Origin: Xylocopa sonorina
Taxonomy: Eukaryota; Arthropoda; Insecta; Hymenoptera; Apidae
Reading direction: 5' to 3'
DNA length: 64,000 bases
Assembly: GCF_050948175.1 (NCBI RefSeq)
Contig: NC_135198.1
Location: 1,997,001-2,061,000 of the forward strand
Shown: positions 12,578-27,000 of the stretch, piece after piece
Layout of the letters: each line of letters opens with the position of its first letter
How positions within the stretch are numbered: position 1 is the stretch's first letter
Notes under the pieces: generated by a model
Seen by the model: the letters and a program-made list of their open reading frames with translations, nothing else
What the model was told of the DNA's origin: nothing
Database searches by the model: none
Program-made: the position numbers and the translations under genes

Positions 12578-14044
12578 CACGGTGGGGTAGTAATTATTAG
12601 CATCCCAAATATCTTTGAAACTATAAGTTTCACAGAAATTTTTGCTGATACAAAATTGCATAGTACAAAGGGGCCCATCCGTTGGCGAAAATAGTTTTTT
12701 TTTAAGTGGAGATATGTCGAACATTTGAGGGTCACCTTCATTTTTTCGTATGTTTTTTTTCCGTAATACGATACAGCTTCTTAAAACAAATTCAACGACC
12801 TGCAACATGATGCCATTGAAGATGACAGGAAGTAGAAAAAGGTGATAATACTTACGAGTTTGGTAGTAAATGAAGCACACATATTTTAAACAGTAGAGGA
12901 ATGCATAATGTTTACCGTTTACTTCAGTGTGAATAAACTCTGTTTGAAGGGAATTTGAATAGTTTGCAGGATAAGTTAAACATGATAAGATTGGTATCAA
13001 TAAATCTGTCAATCTGTTCTAACCGATGCCGAGTGACAATAAACGTGGGGTCTTCGAAAATTGACATTTTTATCTTGTCCATTTTAATTAAATTCTGAAC
13101 TTTTGACGCCCTCTATAACTGAACCGTGTCATAAATGAAATATTTTCTTTAGGGTCTGTCGTACACGTGTACGGGCTGTTTTCTGTCGCGAGTTACCGTT
13201 AGGTCCGTGCATCGACGATTGACCTTTTTGGCACACTGATTGGTAATTTACATCATTTTCGCAAATCCCAACTATATCCACCTCCTTGCGCGGTGGAGGG
13301 TGTAACGGACGAGCTCCCGAAAAAACTTCCATCGAGAAGTAAGTCTAAAAACTGACACAATCCGGCACGATGTATTCGTTTCAAGTGCAAGTCGATATGC
13401 TTCTTATTTATGGTGAATGTCAACGAAATTCTGTAAGGGTGAAAAAATTGTATGCTGAATGATATCCAAATTGGCCTCGGCCTTCGCGTCAAACGTTTAA
13501 AAACGTGTGTGACAAACTTAGGCAAATCGGTAGTTTAAGTATTCGTAAAGTGAACGCCGAAAGTGAGTAGTTAACTAAGAAACGGAAATCAATGTGCTCG
13601 CAAGTGTATTTAGAAATCCTCGTATTACTTCGTGACAAATTGAACGCGAATCTGGCATTAGTAGAAGAAGCGTACCTCACATTTTGCGCCGTCACAAATT
13701 TCGTAAAAAGAATGCAATGGTGCATTGCCAGCGGTGGTCATCATGTCGAGCACCTACTATAAACGTATACTTCATTTGCTACTAAACTCGTAAATATTAT
13801 CGCCTTTTTCTACTTTCTATCACCTTCGTGGTAAATGGCATCGTGTTGCGGGTCGTTGAATTCGTTATAAGATGCTCTATCGTATTACGGAAGAAAAAAC
13901 ATACGAATCCATTTAAAAAAATGAAGGTAACCTTCGTCAACGGATAGGCCCCTTTGTTCTATGCAATTTTGTACCAGCAAAAATTTCTGTGAAACTTATA
14001 GTTTCAAAGATATTTAAGGTGCTAATAGTTACTGTCCCACCCTG
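12578..14044. mobile_element. Long-TIR DNA transposon with ~300-bp inverted arms
   Basis: The left arm (12578 to about 12885) and right arm (about 13755 to 14044) are inverted copies at roughly 80-85% identity by eye. The outer ends read CACGGTGGGG and, reversed, CAGGGTGGGA, each flanked by TATA, consistent with TA target duplication. The arms share GTTTCACAGAAATTTTTGCT, an AAAGGGGCC-type block followed by a CGTTGRCGAA motif, and CGTAATACGATA. The central ~870 bp shows no recognisable transposase. A 151-codon open frame on the minus strand (12557-13012) runs through the left arm and has no family I recognise. Confidence 0.7.
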
Positions 14045-17000
14045 TATATAGATTTCAAAAGCTAAAGTAACCTCTTATTTATTTGTTTTAATTTATATAA
14101 TTTAGATTTTTTATAAAGTATAATTAGTTATAATTGTTTTTATAATATGTTGGTAGGGCACGTGATATATTAGTCGAAAAATAATAAACTTAATATATAT
14201 TTATCAATATATTAGAGCACATATACGTACGATTGATCAACAATAAAAACAGCAAATAACTACGACAGTCTAGAAACGGCGCAGATAGCCCCTCAATAGA
14301 AATACCCTAACCACGGATAGTAATCCGTTCTTTATCTTTTACATCCTAACTAAGACGTAAATCTCTCTGTGTCTCTCTCTCGTTGTTAACATTTTTAACA
14401 AGTTTGAAACACACAAAAAAAAGGAAACGAAATATCGAATTCAGCACGATCCATTTTGGGATTACGAAGGGTTAATCTGAATTACCGCATACATACAAGT
14501 GCTTGGAACAATAAACCGCGGAACCATCGAAATCCTATTCTTTCACGGAAGATTTCTACGAGCACACGATTTCGGTCTTGCCTCCCGGAGAAGACAAAGG
14601 GGCGAGAACGATCCGATCGTTATACAGATACGATACAAAAGCGGAACAATCGCGCATTTCCAACGCGATCGAACGGTCTTCTGCTAGGAGGAACGGAATT
14701 CCCAGGGTGTTTCGTTTCTATCCGTCGTTGAAAAAAAGAGAGCGAGCCGATACGCGCACGTGCGCAGAAAAAAAAAATAAAGGAAGAAATGGCCAGCCAT
14801 CGTTACCGCAACGTGGCGTAAAACCGTAACAGCGTTCGTAATAATGTTCTCGCGCGAAACGATCGACGATTACCATCGCACGCTCGCGACCTACTTTACC
14901 GTCCAGCCGCTGGCTAACTCTTGGCATCAAGACGATAATCACCATCGAGCCTTTTTTCGGGTGGTTGTCCCAACGTTTCGCGAGCGCTGCGATTAATTTC
15001 GACAGTGATTGAATTATACGCTAATTGATCGCTTACAAAACGTTGGAGTAACCGAGGTCTTTCATAAAATCTTCAAACGATGACCGTTTTACGTTTTCCA
15101 TTCGAGTAAAACTCTGCTTCTCTCGATTACAGGTACGAATGAAAGATTTTTTTCTGTACTCGGAAGAAATTACTCGGATGAGAAGAAGATGGCTAGAGGT
15201 TAATGAAAGCATACAGAACGGTTATAACCATAATTCGCTATAACTTCGAACAATCATTGGGACGATTATGATAAGTTATATTTTTATTAATAGTCTTAGA
15301 AATTCCACGTACCTTGTGAAGAAAACCTTTCTTTCGAATTTAAAACGTGTTGTACATGATTCCTTCCACTCTGTCCAACCCGGAATCCAACAATCGAGTA
15401 CAAAGGGTTAATTGTAGGTTTCAAGTTAACCAACCTCGTTTCTACTCGTGCTGATATGTACAAGTATAAACAGTGTCATTGACTTACGGTCTACTTGTAT
15501 CGTTGGTCCCTTTTATTTTGTCCTCGATTCAAATGATTTGGTATACGAGCAAGGACAAGATCGTTCGTTTTTAAGATTGAATAAATAACGCAGCACTGGT
15601 AACAGGAGATGGATAATGATATTGCTCGCGTTTATAAATGCAAATATGAGCAGAGACAGGTCTGACAACCTGTCTTGTAAATTATGGTTAATATACGTTC
15701 AATGCCAGCAGATTTTCAATTTTTTTTCCCTAGAAACAGAGCATCGTAGGGAAATACTAATTAATCGACATTTCTAATTATAAATAGGTGACACGAGTCG
15801 AAAGAGAGACCAAACAAGATGGAAGTAAGGGAAATGTTTAAACCCACCAAGTACGCAAGCACATCTTTTCTTATTTCATAAATACATTTAAATACCACTG
15901 TAAGCCCAGTAAATAACAAGCGTACACAAGAATCCCATCTAATTGAATTTATTCTTTTACCCTATGGGCAACTTGGACCCTAAACAAAAGAGCGCCACGA
16001 ACACAAACCAAGATCCAAGATCAAATTCTACGTTTCTTTCATAGAAACATTTCAAACTCAAACTTTAATTTAGGAAAATTCATAATACTGCGTTGTAAAC
16101 AGAGGAGTGCAAGAAAGATTATTGTAGTCATCAAATTATCAACACATAATTACATAAAAATGTAAATTTTCCAAAATTGGCAACTTGTTTAAATCGCCGT
16201 GGAACAAATTGTTAACACAAATAGGAACCTACATTTGCCCGCAGGTGTTGTATGAGGTTCTTTGGATTTAAAATTATCGCAGAAATAAGAATTGAACAAT
16301 ATTATCGATAATTAGGCAAGAACCAAACGGGTTACGATTTTTTCAAAGTATGTTAAGAACTTTCAGGACATCTGGCCGACCACCTTATTTATGACTCAAG
16401 AACCGGACACGCAACGATGATTAAACGATTGATTCTACAAGCTGGGAATGTTAATGCGCCGACACATCACTTCAAAGAGAAAATAAACACAAAACGAACG
16501 AAAATCACACCGAGGAACCATTCCGGTTGATGCAACTCGGACGGCGCGAGTTTTGCACGCAACCGCGAGGAAAAGAAAAGGAAAAATTCCTGCGACTCAC
16601 GAGACCGAGATGACCGATTCGATCTTAACCGCCGATTTTACCGCCGAAGGGAGAAGAAATCATTAAAAAAAAGAAAGAAGTAAGAATGATATTCACGAAA
16701 TAAAGCTAGAATAAAATAGTGCTAGTATAAAATATTTCAATATTCGTTAAAAGTCATATTAATAATAGTTATTTGGAATGATTAAGAGTAATGGAAACAT
16801 CGGTTTCTCTTTTATAAATAGTACGCTTAACGCCTGTTTTTATACGGTCCTTCCTGTGCGATTTTTTTTTGTACGGTATATGGAAAAAAAGGTTCATTAA
16901 ATGCCTGTTATGGACAAAAATTAAGTTCTCCACATGAAAATCCGCGTACTTGACTACGATGAATAAAAAAAATTAAACGCGCATTTTCTAATGTATATAA

Positions 17001-20000
17001 GCGAATAAAACATTTGAAAATATTCCGGCGTGTAAATGTAATTTTTTCCTTGTTTGGAAAACCAACAGAAAATATATTTGACAGCTATTTATAAAGTTTC
17101 GGAATAGTTTTTTCGTACAATTTTTTTTACGCGGTTCACACAAAAACAGGTTCGAGTATATTTGCAAATAAAAAAAATCATCGATTGGTCATAGTTTGAA
17201 ATAGAACACGTGGTATAAAGCATAAATATTGCATTCTGAATTATTTGTCACGAAATTTTTAACACCAAAGGACAAAATTAAATGACAATCCTATGCTTTA
17301 GAAGGCCAAAGAAAGAATGACAAATTTTACTCAAGGCCCGCTGTCCACGCAAGATTATTTTATTGTATAAAACACTAGAAAATATTCTATTCCAAACAGT
17401 GATATCTAAAATCTCCAGTAAATCTATAAACAATGATTGCAATCTGTGTAGCATCTTACGTAGGGTTCGCATATGCAACGATATAGAGACAATTCGTATA
17501 AAATATAAATCAATTTAATTCGTTCAACCATATATGAAAATTGCATTCTCAGTGCAGCAAGTTATAACGCATACAATTGTGAAATAAAGTTATACAAATA
17601 CAAAAGGCAAAATATTAACTACAATTTAACTACAATATTATACAATATTAGCTACGTGTTGTATGGAATCTGTATTGTAAGAGTACCGCGTTATATTATA
17701 GAAGGATTCGATCGTTAGTATCATCGTTGCCACTTTTCAAATAATAACACAGAGCAGCAAACGGAGGCTATTGCACTGTGTCGCTGGCTGCATTCTGCGC
17801 GCACGCACCGGAATAATTGCACTTGCCGCGTGCATCTTACGCATTCGTGATTATTAGTTCTCTCGCGAGCTGAGACTCGGGTTCCCATTAACTATTATTG
17901 TTATACGAACTAACGTGAATATCAATGATCGAATCGCGATGAAGGAAGGAGGAGAGACCTCCAAAGGAGTGGACCTTCGTACAACGCGAACCTCGAATAA
18001 TCTCGAAGAAAAATATTGCGACCATTAATTTCCCTCTCTACCATTCTAGCCTTTTCATTGTCACATAGTCCGTTCATTGCCAGTATAATAATATGAATAT
18101 ACTCATAGATGGAAGGATCTTACCGATTGCCAGCACAAGTTTAGATACATTTAAAAGTATTTAAAAGTAACTTGATTAGTGATTGCGGAGGATAAACTTA
18201 TTCTATCACAGCTTTTTCAGAAACGCATGTTTCCCTGGAATTTTCTATCGGAATGGGAATTTTTTACTGCTGAAAGACTATTGCTAACGTCTGGGAAGAA
18301 AACGGCGATGTAGTGCAAACGGTTAACGTAATTAATTTGTAAAATATAACCTAATGATAAAAAGTAATTAATAAATTAACAAACCATATGGAATAAACAT
18401 AATCGCCTCCTGTCTTGCGGTTGTATTTTACTATATGATATCCTTATTTGTGTAATCAGTTAATTTATAACATATCAACTCCAAATATAATTGATTATTA
18501 ATTTCATTTCTCCTCTGAGATAATTATTTAAAAATCACGCAAAATCGATGGCGTATACCCAACAAAATTTGTCTGCATAATGTTTTTGTGTTTCTAAAGG
18601 TGTATAATTTATCGAACCAATTAGGATTACAAAGAAAGAAAAGTAGTTTGAAGAAAAAAACATTAGTTACCACCACTCCGTAAGACTTCATCGAGGCAAG
18701 TTACAATGGAACGAACGTCTTGGCACGCGCATCTGTGAATCAAGTGCCAGCGGAAGTGGTCAAAGATTGCTCGCAATCGGTAACCAAGCGACGCAACTGT
18801 GGCATGACTCGCTCGGTTATCTCATCGAGCGTCCGATCGAAACGGAAGGCATTGAAATGGGACAAAGTAGAAACGGCCAAGTGGATCGCGAGAGGTGTCC
18901 TCGATGATAGAAAATTCGCGAACGCCTCGTGCAATGCGCTTCGGTTGCAAATGCGACGCACGTGACGCAAAAAAAAACCAGGAAGGAACAAATACCGGAA
19001 AAGGCTAGGCTTTTACTTCAACGCCCGATAAACAGACAGACAGAACCGTCTCGAGTTTTCTCCGATCAAACCGTGTACGCGCGGTTTTGACAACCTCCGA
19101 AATTGCGAAAAGACCGGCTCCGATCAAGCAACAGTTAATCGATGTGTTATTCAGGCCTCAACGAGTGTATCGCCCATCTTGGCGTTATTTTATTGGACTC
19201 CGGGTTGCGCAGAGTCGAAGGAATAGAGCGTAACACTTTTTCAATTACAACAAATGGCTTTATTCACAAAGTACGTGGTATGCAGTCTAGCGTAAAGTGT
19301 TGATATTTAAGGAATTTTGTAAATAGGTTGGAGGTAGTAGCCAATGGTCAAGAATGAAACATATATTCGAATGGCACAAGGGTACAGGACTGTTTGAGAT
19401 AAATCGGTATTTACAAGGGATAACGATACCCATTGTTTTGCCCGTAGTTGATTCAATAATCGTTGGGAATTGATAGGTGTTTGCACGTCTGTGGCGACTA
19501 ATCAAGTTGCACGAAGGACCACCTCAGAATTGAGGAGCTAGCGTGTATCAAAATTAAACTATTTCTTTGGAGTTTACTCAAACAAGAATTTATTCTAGAC
19601 AATGACGATTTTTTGTTCTACGTGGTCTTAAGTCTAGGTGCCTGAGAGAGTTCTAAGTAAATAGGTTTAAATCTAGGGAGTACATGGCTTAAGTAGACTA
19701 TTTCAAAACTAAGTGGTGACTAAGTTGGCGAATGAGGAATGTTTTACCCCCTTGTAGGACTGATCAGCCCAAGAATGAAACGACCACCAAAAATTCTGGT
19801 AAGATGAGGGAGCGGGATTGGCGGTCAAGTCCAAGGAGTGATTCTGCAGTCGCTCGTTGCAGAGTCATCACTGAGTGCAGAAGCGAAGGTCAGAGTGTCC
19901 ATGTGGCCTGCAGACGTGCACCTCTTGATTTCTGGCATGCAAAAAAGGGACTAAGGAACAATACACACTACAGAAATGACGAAGGAAAGTGATACGTTCG

Positions 20001-20227
20001 GGTGCACGTGTCATAAATGAGCACGCTGTGGCTCATGAAATAGTTCGATTGCAAATCCTTGATTTCTAATAATCTGTTTAGAGTAAGAAGACTGTAGTAG
20101 AAGTCTGTAATGAGACTATCAATCAGCGATTTGTCAGTGATTTTCAGATTTCAAGAGAAAGTATTTCCCTGTTATATATCGTTACAAATCAGAGACTCTG
20201 TCGAATATTTATGAATAATAACGTACG

Positions 20228-20324
20228 ACAGAACAAATATGGAGGAAGTTATCGTAGTTAGTGAATAATAAATTTTTCGAAAAGAACGTGGGCGTATTGC
20301 TATGCAGAGCATATTTGTTCTGTC
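20228..20324. repeat. Inverted repeat with 14-bp perfect arms
   Basis: GACAGAACAAATAT at 20228-20241 and ATATTTGTTCTGTC at 20311-20324, with a 69-bp spacer. Possible small MITE relic; no target duplication was identified. Confidence 0.45.
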
Positions 20325-20433
20325 AGTTCTCTATATTTCACACTAGCAGCCTTTTCGGTCGATTTATGATTTTCATCGCCATATAGGTTTCCTTCAAGAG
20401 CTGAAGCGTCTTTTAAACCCCATTCGCTGGCAA

Positions 20434-20451
20434 CCACGAGTACACTCGTGG
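20434..20451. repeat. Short perfect hairpin
   Basis: CCACGAGT-AC-ACTCGTGG has 8-bp perfect arms, flanked by TGGC and GCCA that extend the fold. It could be a dyad binding site or chance. Confidence 0.4.
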
Positions 20452-21039
20452 ATAGCCAAGATCTTCCGTCGAGGGGTTAATAACGAAAGAAAGGATCGGG
20501 CACGAGAGTTGTTCACCCAGAGAACTCGTGACGCGGTGAACCGGGATGATGCTCGATAACACATACCGTTACACTGATGTAACAGACCTGTCGGCCTGTA
20601 AACTCACTCTTGCGTACAGACGCATGTCGAGAAAAAGAAGGTACAACCTTGACGATCGCGAAGACGAAGCTGTCGCGGCTTCAAGGATGAACGATTCGGT
20701 GCGCGGTTAGACATCGAAACGATTTTTTATCGCCTCATCGTCGCGCGTCAAAGGACACCAACGACGTTCGTTCCTCGTTACTCTACGCAATTATCATTCA
20801 TCCACTGATTCTTTTTATATTAATCTCGCGGCCAGTGGTTAACGGAAATGTATTTTTTATGCGACTGGTGCGACTGATATACTATCGGGAGATAGATGAA
20901 GTGTTTATTACGTGAACGCTTTATCTGGATTACGTAGTATCTCAATTAAGTTCCTGCGAAGGAACGATTAACGCTACTAACGCGTCTACTGATACTATAT
21001 TATCAATAGGTTTTTCATTTTTTAATTCAATTAACAACG

Positions 21040-21600
21040 AATCCAAACATAAAAGTCCCATTTGACAAATTTGGTTCTTTTATTTATTACGAGTAGGAAA
21101 AAAAAGGCGAATCAAGTGTTCTTTGATGAAACGTCAAATAATTATCAGAAATGTGATATTTCAAACAAATGAATTAGAGCGCAAAACCACTTCGTAGCAT
21201 AGAGCGAGTGTTACTTAAGTAGTAAAATTTCATGTTCTTTTTGAAATGGAAAGTATAATAATAAATCAAGGTAAAGAGGCTAGTAATTGTACTATACGTA
21301 GAAAAATGTTGAAGATTTACATCAAGAAAGGAACTAAATTGAGTAATGGTGCAATCGATTCGAAGCATTTAAAGTAAACAGAAAATCAGTTTCAAGAATT
21401 TGAAGAGAGAAAAAGGAATCAGCAATTAAAATTCTGTCCAGAAGAGGAGGAGAAAAAAAGGACTATTCTCAAAATTTAAAAACTGTTAAAAAAGTTTCAT
21501 ACAATCGTAGATCCTTAGTCTCGAATAATACTGTTAAATTAAAATTGGACTCTTATATTACATTAACTCATAAAAACAAAAAAAGAGTTGATCTGTTATT
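21040..21600. repeat. Low-copy dispersed repeat, copy 1
   Basis: Collinear with 32545-33235 over more than 500 bp. Shared landmarks are the GTCCCAT start, TCACTTCGTRGCATAGARYGAGTG-like blocks, GTTACTTAAGTAGT, AAATGGAAAGTATAA, ATGGTGCAATCGATT and the ending GTCTCGWATAAYACTGTT. No coding frame. Old duplicate or unclassified transposon. Confidence 0.65.
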
Positions 21601-21919
21601 TCTCATTCTCCTACACATTGCTGTTATTTGAAGCAGTTTTTCCGAATTTAGAAAAAATGAAACCGTTACACGGATTTGATTGATGTGTCGGTGAACAGAA
21701 TTTAGTTCAATTTAATTTCGACAGTGGTCTAAGTCAATTGGTCGCTGGGGGTGAATTTTAGATATTAATCATTTTATTAACATATTTTCAGATAACGATT
21801 TAGGCAAATAATCATATAATAATTTAAGTAACTGCGAATTCAAAATTATTGTTATACAGAAATACTTTTATAATTCCAACCATCTTCAAATAGGAACAAC
21901 TTGTGTTAATGGGTTAACC

Positions 21920-21990
21920 CTCGAAGTTTTTGAAATGTGCAAGTCGTCTGCAATTAACCTAGTTAGGATCTAACGGCGATCAATTATGAA
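21920..21990. repeat. Short dispersed repeat shared with 3210-3280
   Basis: CTGCAATTAACCTAGTT followed by GGATCTA and CGGMGATCA occurs at both places, in the same orientation. Too short to classify. Confidence 0.5.
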
Positions 21991-23784
21991 CGAATCTATA
22001 CCATTATATCTAATGCTATTAATGTGGCTAATGCATAATATATTGTATGTATATGCTGTATTGCAGTATAACGCTGCACGCTAAATTAACTATAATGTAA
22101 ATATAATAGCATGATATATCAGTCGCTAATGACCTCGTAAAATGTAACGGCAATTCTAGACAAATCGATAACTAAAAGATTACACGGGTTTTACCATTTC
22201 CAATCGTATTTGTGTTCGTTAAAGGTGAAATCAAAGGAATCAAAGGAAGGAACTGTGCTCGTATCTTTCACGGGAAATCAGTGGAAGTTCCCGAAAAAAG
22301 CCGGTGTTCTAAATTCCTAGAATTCCACGGAAGTTGAACGCGCGAATCACGACACATATATAACGCGAACATTGAAAAATGAGGAAACGGAACGGTGGAA
22401 AGCTATTTGGCTAACTGTTTAACCTCGTACGATTTATCGAACTCGAGGAACGAAACGATGGTTTAAATTGCAGCTGGCTCTCGTTTCAAGATCCAACGAG
22501 CTCGTAACGGCGCTCATTATTATTGAAACTAACATTTACGGATATCGATTATATGCCCGTTTTAACTGAACTGAGCTGTTGATATTCGACTGAAACAAGC
22601 GAAAAATTGAAAGATGTGTCAGAACAAACGACAGATATCATTTATACATTTTTATTACATTCGCCAATAATTCCAATTTAAATATTCACTTGTCACTATT
22701 ATTATAGGACAGAGAAAGTATATTTAAAGTGAATATTTTGTATATTTTGTGAAACGAACATTAATCAGCCAAACACAATGCAGATAAATATGTCATTGAC
22801 CATAAATTCCTATCATCAATTACGTTGAGAAAATACCATTTGTTTCTCTCTAAGAAATATTATAGTCATGAGAGATAAAACGTGTCGAAAGAATGAGTTC
22901 ATTTCAAATAAAATAAGCCTCTAGAGAATACGATTTGTAGGAGGATAAAAAGTACTAACGGAGGGAGAGGTAACATATAAGACATCTAACATCTCTTCAA
23001 TAGCGAATAAAAGTGGATTATTCGAATTTTATAACATAAATCTCTTTAACATAAATTTCCTAAAAAAGAAGGAAATTTATTTTTTTTCATAAACTTATTT
23101 ATTATTATGTTTTCTTAAGAGTTAGAAAACTAACTTTATTTCATTCATTTTGAAAGTGGTTTAAATCCATTTATAACCATTGAAAACATATCATTTTTTA
23201 AACAATCTTAACAATGATAATTGGGTTGATAAATTATACTATCATTTTATTGGTTACCAATATTTTTCAATTTAGTCAAACGCAAACACTTAAATGGACT
23301 TGGGCCATTTTCAAAATAAACGACTCAATACGTTTTCGCCATAAGCTCGGATTACTGCAGTTAATGCTAGCGTGCGGAAAAGATAGTTGCAAATCAATTT
23401 AAACAAAAGATTTATTATTAAAATCTTGAATCATTGAAAACATTTGTTGCATATAAACTCTGTTTTTTAAACACATTTGACGTAAACATTTTTAATACAT
23501 TTAGCAAACAGGCTCCTAAATCTATTTCTTTCTCTATTTCAATTTTGATTCGTTATCTGATTGGTCTTCTTTCACTTTCAGTAATTTTTTTAGCGAAAGA
23601 AAAGTGTTGTGTGACTTCTCAAGACTCATGCTACGACAAACAACTCTTTTAAGATTACAGTAATGTTACTGTAGTGACCAACTAGCGTGCAGAATCTATG
23701 CGAGAATAAAAAATCTCTAAAGTCTCTTGATACGAGTTGTACTTGATTCCTTCGACTCTGTTCTTATTTTTTCCCACAAAACAA
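21991..23784. other. Non-coding, no gene recognised
   Basis: AT-rich; short open frames only. A small GC-richer patch lies at 22240-22560. Confidence 0.55.
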
Positions 23785-24000
23785 GTTGCAGAAACTTTCT
23801 TCATGCGTTTAAAGTGATTAGCTGTTTAATAATTTTAAGAGTCAAATTGACTCATAACCGTGAAAATAGATATACCACGTTCGACAATGCGAAATGGTGG
23901 AGTCTGCAGAGGAGAGGAATTAATATTTATATATATATATATATATATTTCATTATATAACTAAAAACCAACATAAGTATTTAAAAAACAATATTTGAAG
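23785..24000. repeat. Dispersed repeat pair, copy 1
   Basis: Collinear with 30526-30750: AGTATACCACGTTCGACAATGCGAAAT-like block, AGGAATTAATATTTA, AACTAAAAACCA. Copy 1 has a (TA)n expansion at 23928-23948 where copy 2 has none. Confidence 0.6.
23928..23948. repeat. (TA)n microsatellite
   Basis: About 21 bp of TA repeats inside the dispersed repeat at 23785-24000. Confidence 0.85.
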
Positions 24001-27000
24001 ATGAATTACGTATTTTATATATATAGCAATAAAATTTCGACGGTGTCCGCCACAGAGCAAATTAGGTGAAATCGCGACGCCACGAGCGACCAATGAAAGC
24101 TGATCGTTATTTTTTTGCTCTCTTATCAATCCAGTCGTGGATTTATCAATGTTGAATCGTTAACAGTTATTTATCGCGATAATCGCACAATTAATATCGT
24201 GAATCTTTTATCCAAAGTCCTCCATAAGAGTCTATTCACTATCTAATCGGAATTGTTATTTTTTACTCTTTATTTCTTCTCTACCTTGCGTCAGTGTTTC
24301 AAAGAATAATCTACACACATATTAATTCGTAAAAAGTCACAAATCGTTATGAAAATTCATCGTAATTGGGGACAAACTTGATCGAGAATCATTCATAAGT
24401 ATCAAATATTCCATAAGAAGAACGATAACTCAACGGTTTTGCAAAATGCGAAGCGATTTACTTGTGTCTTGGTGACATCAATGCCCATAGTGTATGGTCA
24501 AGTAATGTGAAAGCGAGAAAATGTAGAATAATTAAACTAAATGCAAGTTGGAGAGCTTCTCTTTGTTAAATTTACAAAAATAGCCACTATTCTAATTTTT
24601 CTACAACTTTCATTTTAGTTATCGCTGCGAAAACAAACTGTAATTACACTTTATATGATTACCAATGAAGAGATTGCTGAGAGACTAAATGTTGACAATT
24701 CGAGTCAACGAGCCACGGGCTTTTGGAGAAATTCAATCGAAAGGCGCTTCTCAATTTTTACATCTTAAAGTCGACATGGCGCTTTTTATTTTTCCTACTT
24801 TATTAGTAGAAAATGTTGCGTTATTTTTGCTGTTCTATTCTTCCAAGTCCGGCACTTTAAACAAACGGTTAACGCAACTTGGATACACTTCGAAACTCGA
24901 TATATGGGTCCCGCACGTTTTGACAGAACAGAAAAAAACTTAGCAATTTTAATGATCCTCCAAATTAATTGCTCGATATCTATTTACACATAAACGGGGG
25001 AACAATTTTTCTTCAGTTCGACGAATTGCCAAATAAAACAGTTTAACCCTTCACCCGCAGTTGTGGTATATAAACAACATGTTCACTTTTGCTAATATCA
25101 AATAATATTTGTCCTAGTAGAATATAAAAGTTTAATTTTAAGGAGAAACATGGAACGGAGTAATATATTCCTAATCATAAACGAGTGTAATCTTGGGAGC
25201 GCGATTCTCAGCTTCGTTAAAGACCGTTCCCGCGTTCATTGGGAAACTTTCAGCCCACTTTCAGCGTGCTTGACTCGTTGATTCGCGACGAGCCGGTAAT
25301 TCGGTAATTAGCATATCTGACGGTGAATTGAGCTCGTTAAAGTCTACTCGACACTCGCGTTTCTGCTGTAAATAAACAATGAACGTTGCAGCCATCGTCG
25401 ATGTGGAAAGCTTCTGCGTCGAGCCCGTCGTGCACGAAAAAGAAATCGACGTACTTACAAATATTATTTGAACAATCTTATTACTCATACAATTTTATTT
25501 CACCTACGAGGGTTGCTACTTATGTTATCAAATTTGACATTTTAGACAGCATACGTGGTGATAATTTTTTCAGAAGAAATCGCAGTGTGTAAGATACAGT
25601 TCGATCCGGTTTTCATTAAGAGGTGTACAGAATTGTACGTGGACGTATACACGCGTAAAAAGTTTTCACCGATCTCTTCCTGCTCGGTTGGGAGGCTAAC
25701 AGCTGATTGGCGGACAGACGAATGACCACGCGTGTAATTTTTTAGCAACCGTTAAACCGCGTATCGATTAACCGGCACCAAGATAGTAGGAAGAAGTGAA
25801 AGCGAGAGGTGACTCTGAGGTCTTTGAAAACCCGGCGTCGGACAATAAGTCACGATAGCGGAGATTCACCGTCACGGCCTCCGACTTTCTCGAGTGATCG
25901 GAAACGGAAATCTTAAAGGCAATGCCAACGCTTTCCGAACTTTTCTATGCCTATTAGCTTAGCTATGTAGCCTGAAATGATTTTCCTTCGCTTTCAAAAT
26001 AGGCGTTTCTTCACGTTTTAATGGTTTTACCCATTCTCTTCCCTGCAAATGTACCAGCCATGTACTGGGAGGAATGACGATGGGGGTTCTACAGAGAGAT
26101 GTTAGCTAGTTTTAAATAAAATTTTGTGGTTCGAACACAGCCACCTTTAGGTACAATAGAAAATAATTCTTGCACTTATTTTCATGATCAATGTTCTATC
26201 TTGAAATTATTCAAGGGAATTTCAGTTTCTTTAAATTGCAATTATAAACTGAAGAACCATGTGCAGTCGGTCGGATATTTTCAAATACTTAGCAATTACT
26301 GTTAGAACAACAGATCATTTTTAGAGTGGAGAATGATGCTGCAAATTTTAGCCAACTTTTTCTGAATGGTTCTTAGCCTCTTAATCTCTTCCCTGTACGG
26401 TTCTTTGTGCGTGAAAGTAAATGCGTTCAAAATTGTTTCTTGAGAGAGCAAATCTGTGAGTTGTTAAAAAATCGTATTCATAATGTCTAAGGAATCGTAT
26501 TTATACTTTATACTCTAGATTTCCGGTTCTTCTGAAGTGAATTCATTTAATGAATCTCAGTTGAAAGCGTTGAAAGATGTAACGTCAAACGAAGAATCGT
26601 CAATTATTTTGTCGGATTCCCGATTCAACAGAGTCGAGCATATATTGAACTTATGGCGAAAATTACTTAGTATTTATACGGTTGAGGGTGGTAAGCTGAG
26701 GTGCAAAAGGCTGGAAGAGCTCTAGTAAAGTAAAAGAAATTATCACTACATCTACGTTCATTCAACATAGATACATATATATCTATCGTTGCTCGCTCTC
26801 AAATGTCTCATTCGTCCCGGAAAATTCACCCTATTCCCCAGGTATTTATAAGAAGTTGCGAACTAGATTTGAATAGGATTACTGACTGTGAGCAATCCGT
26901 ATACGTAGCCGTGCTTCTGAATAAATACTTTGTTCGCGTTGTTCTCACTTCAATGGTGATACTCTAGAAACATTATATATAATTAAAGATCGACGAAGGT

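Larger units (their letters stand above)
14045..21039. other. 7 kb non-coding, no gene recognised
   Basis: Alternating AT-rich DNA and CpG-rich patches (14440-14990, 16490-16650, 17760-17900, 18700-19130, 20440-20780) that leave frames of up to 91 codons open on both strands. None shows a domain, a plausible exon boundary pair or a known family. These patches could be regulatory. GTTGTACATGATTCCTTC at about 15349 recurs in altered form at about 23734. Confidence 0.5.

Noticed and set aside
12557..13012. 151-codon minus-strand frame as a host gene
   Set aside because: It spans the terminus and arm of a long-TIR transposon and parts of it recur in the opposite arm.
18720..18991. Overlapping 81- and 83-codon frames on opposite strands
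   Set aside because: CpG-rich patch keeps both strands open; neither translation shows a domain or exon boundaries.
21528..21550. TAATACTGTTAAATT resembling the start of insect miR-8
   Set aside because: Matches only the first nine bases and no hairpin partner is present.
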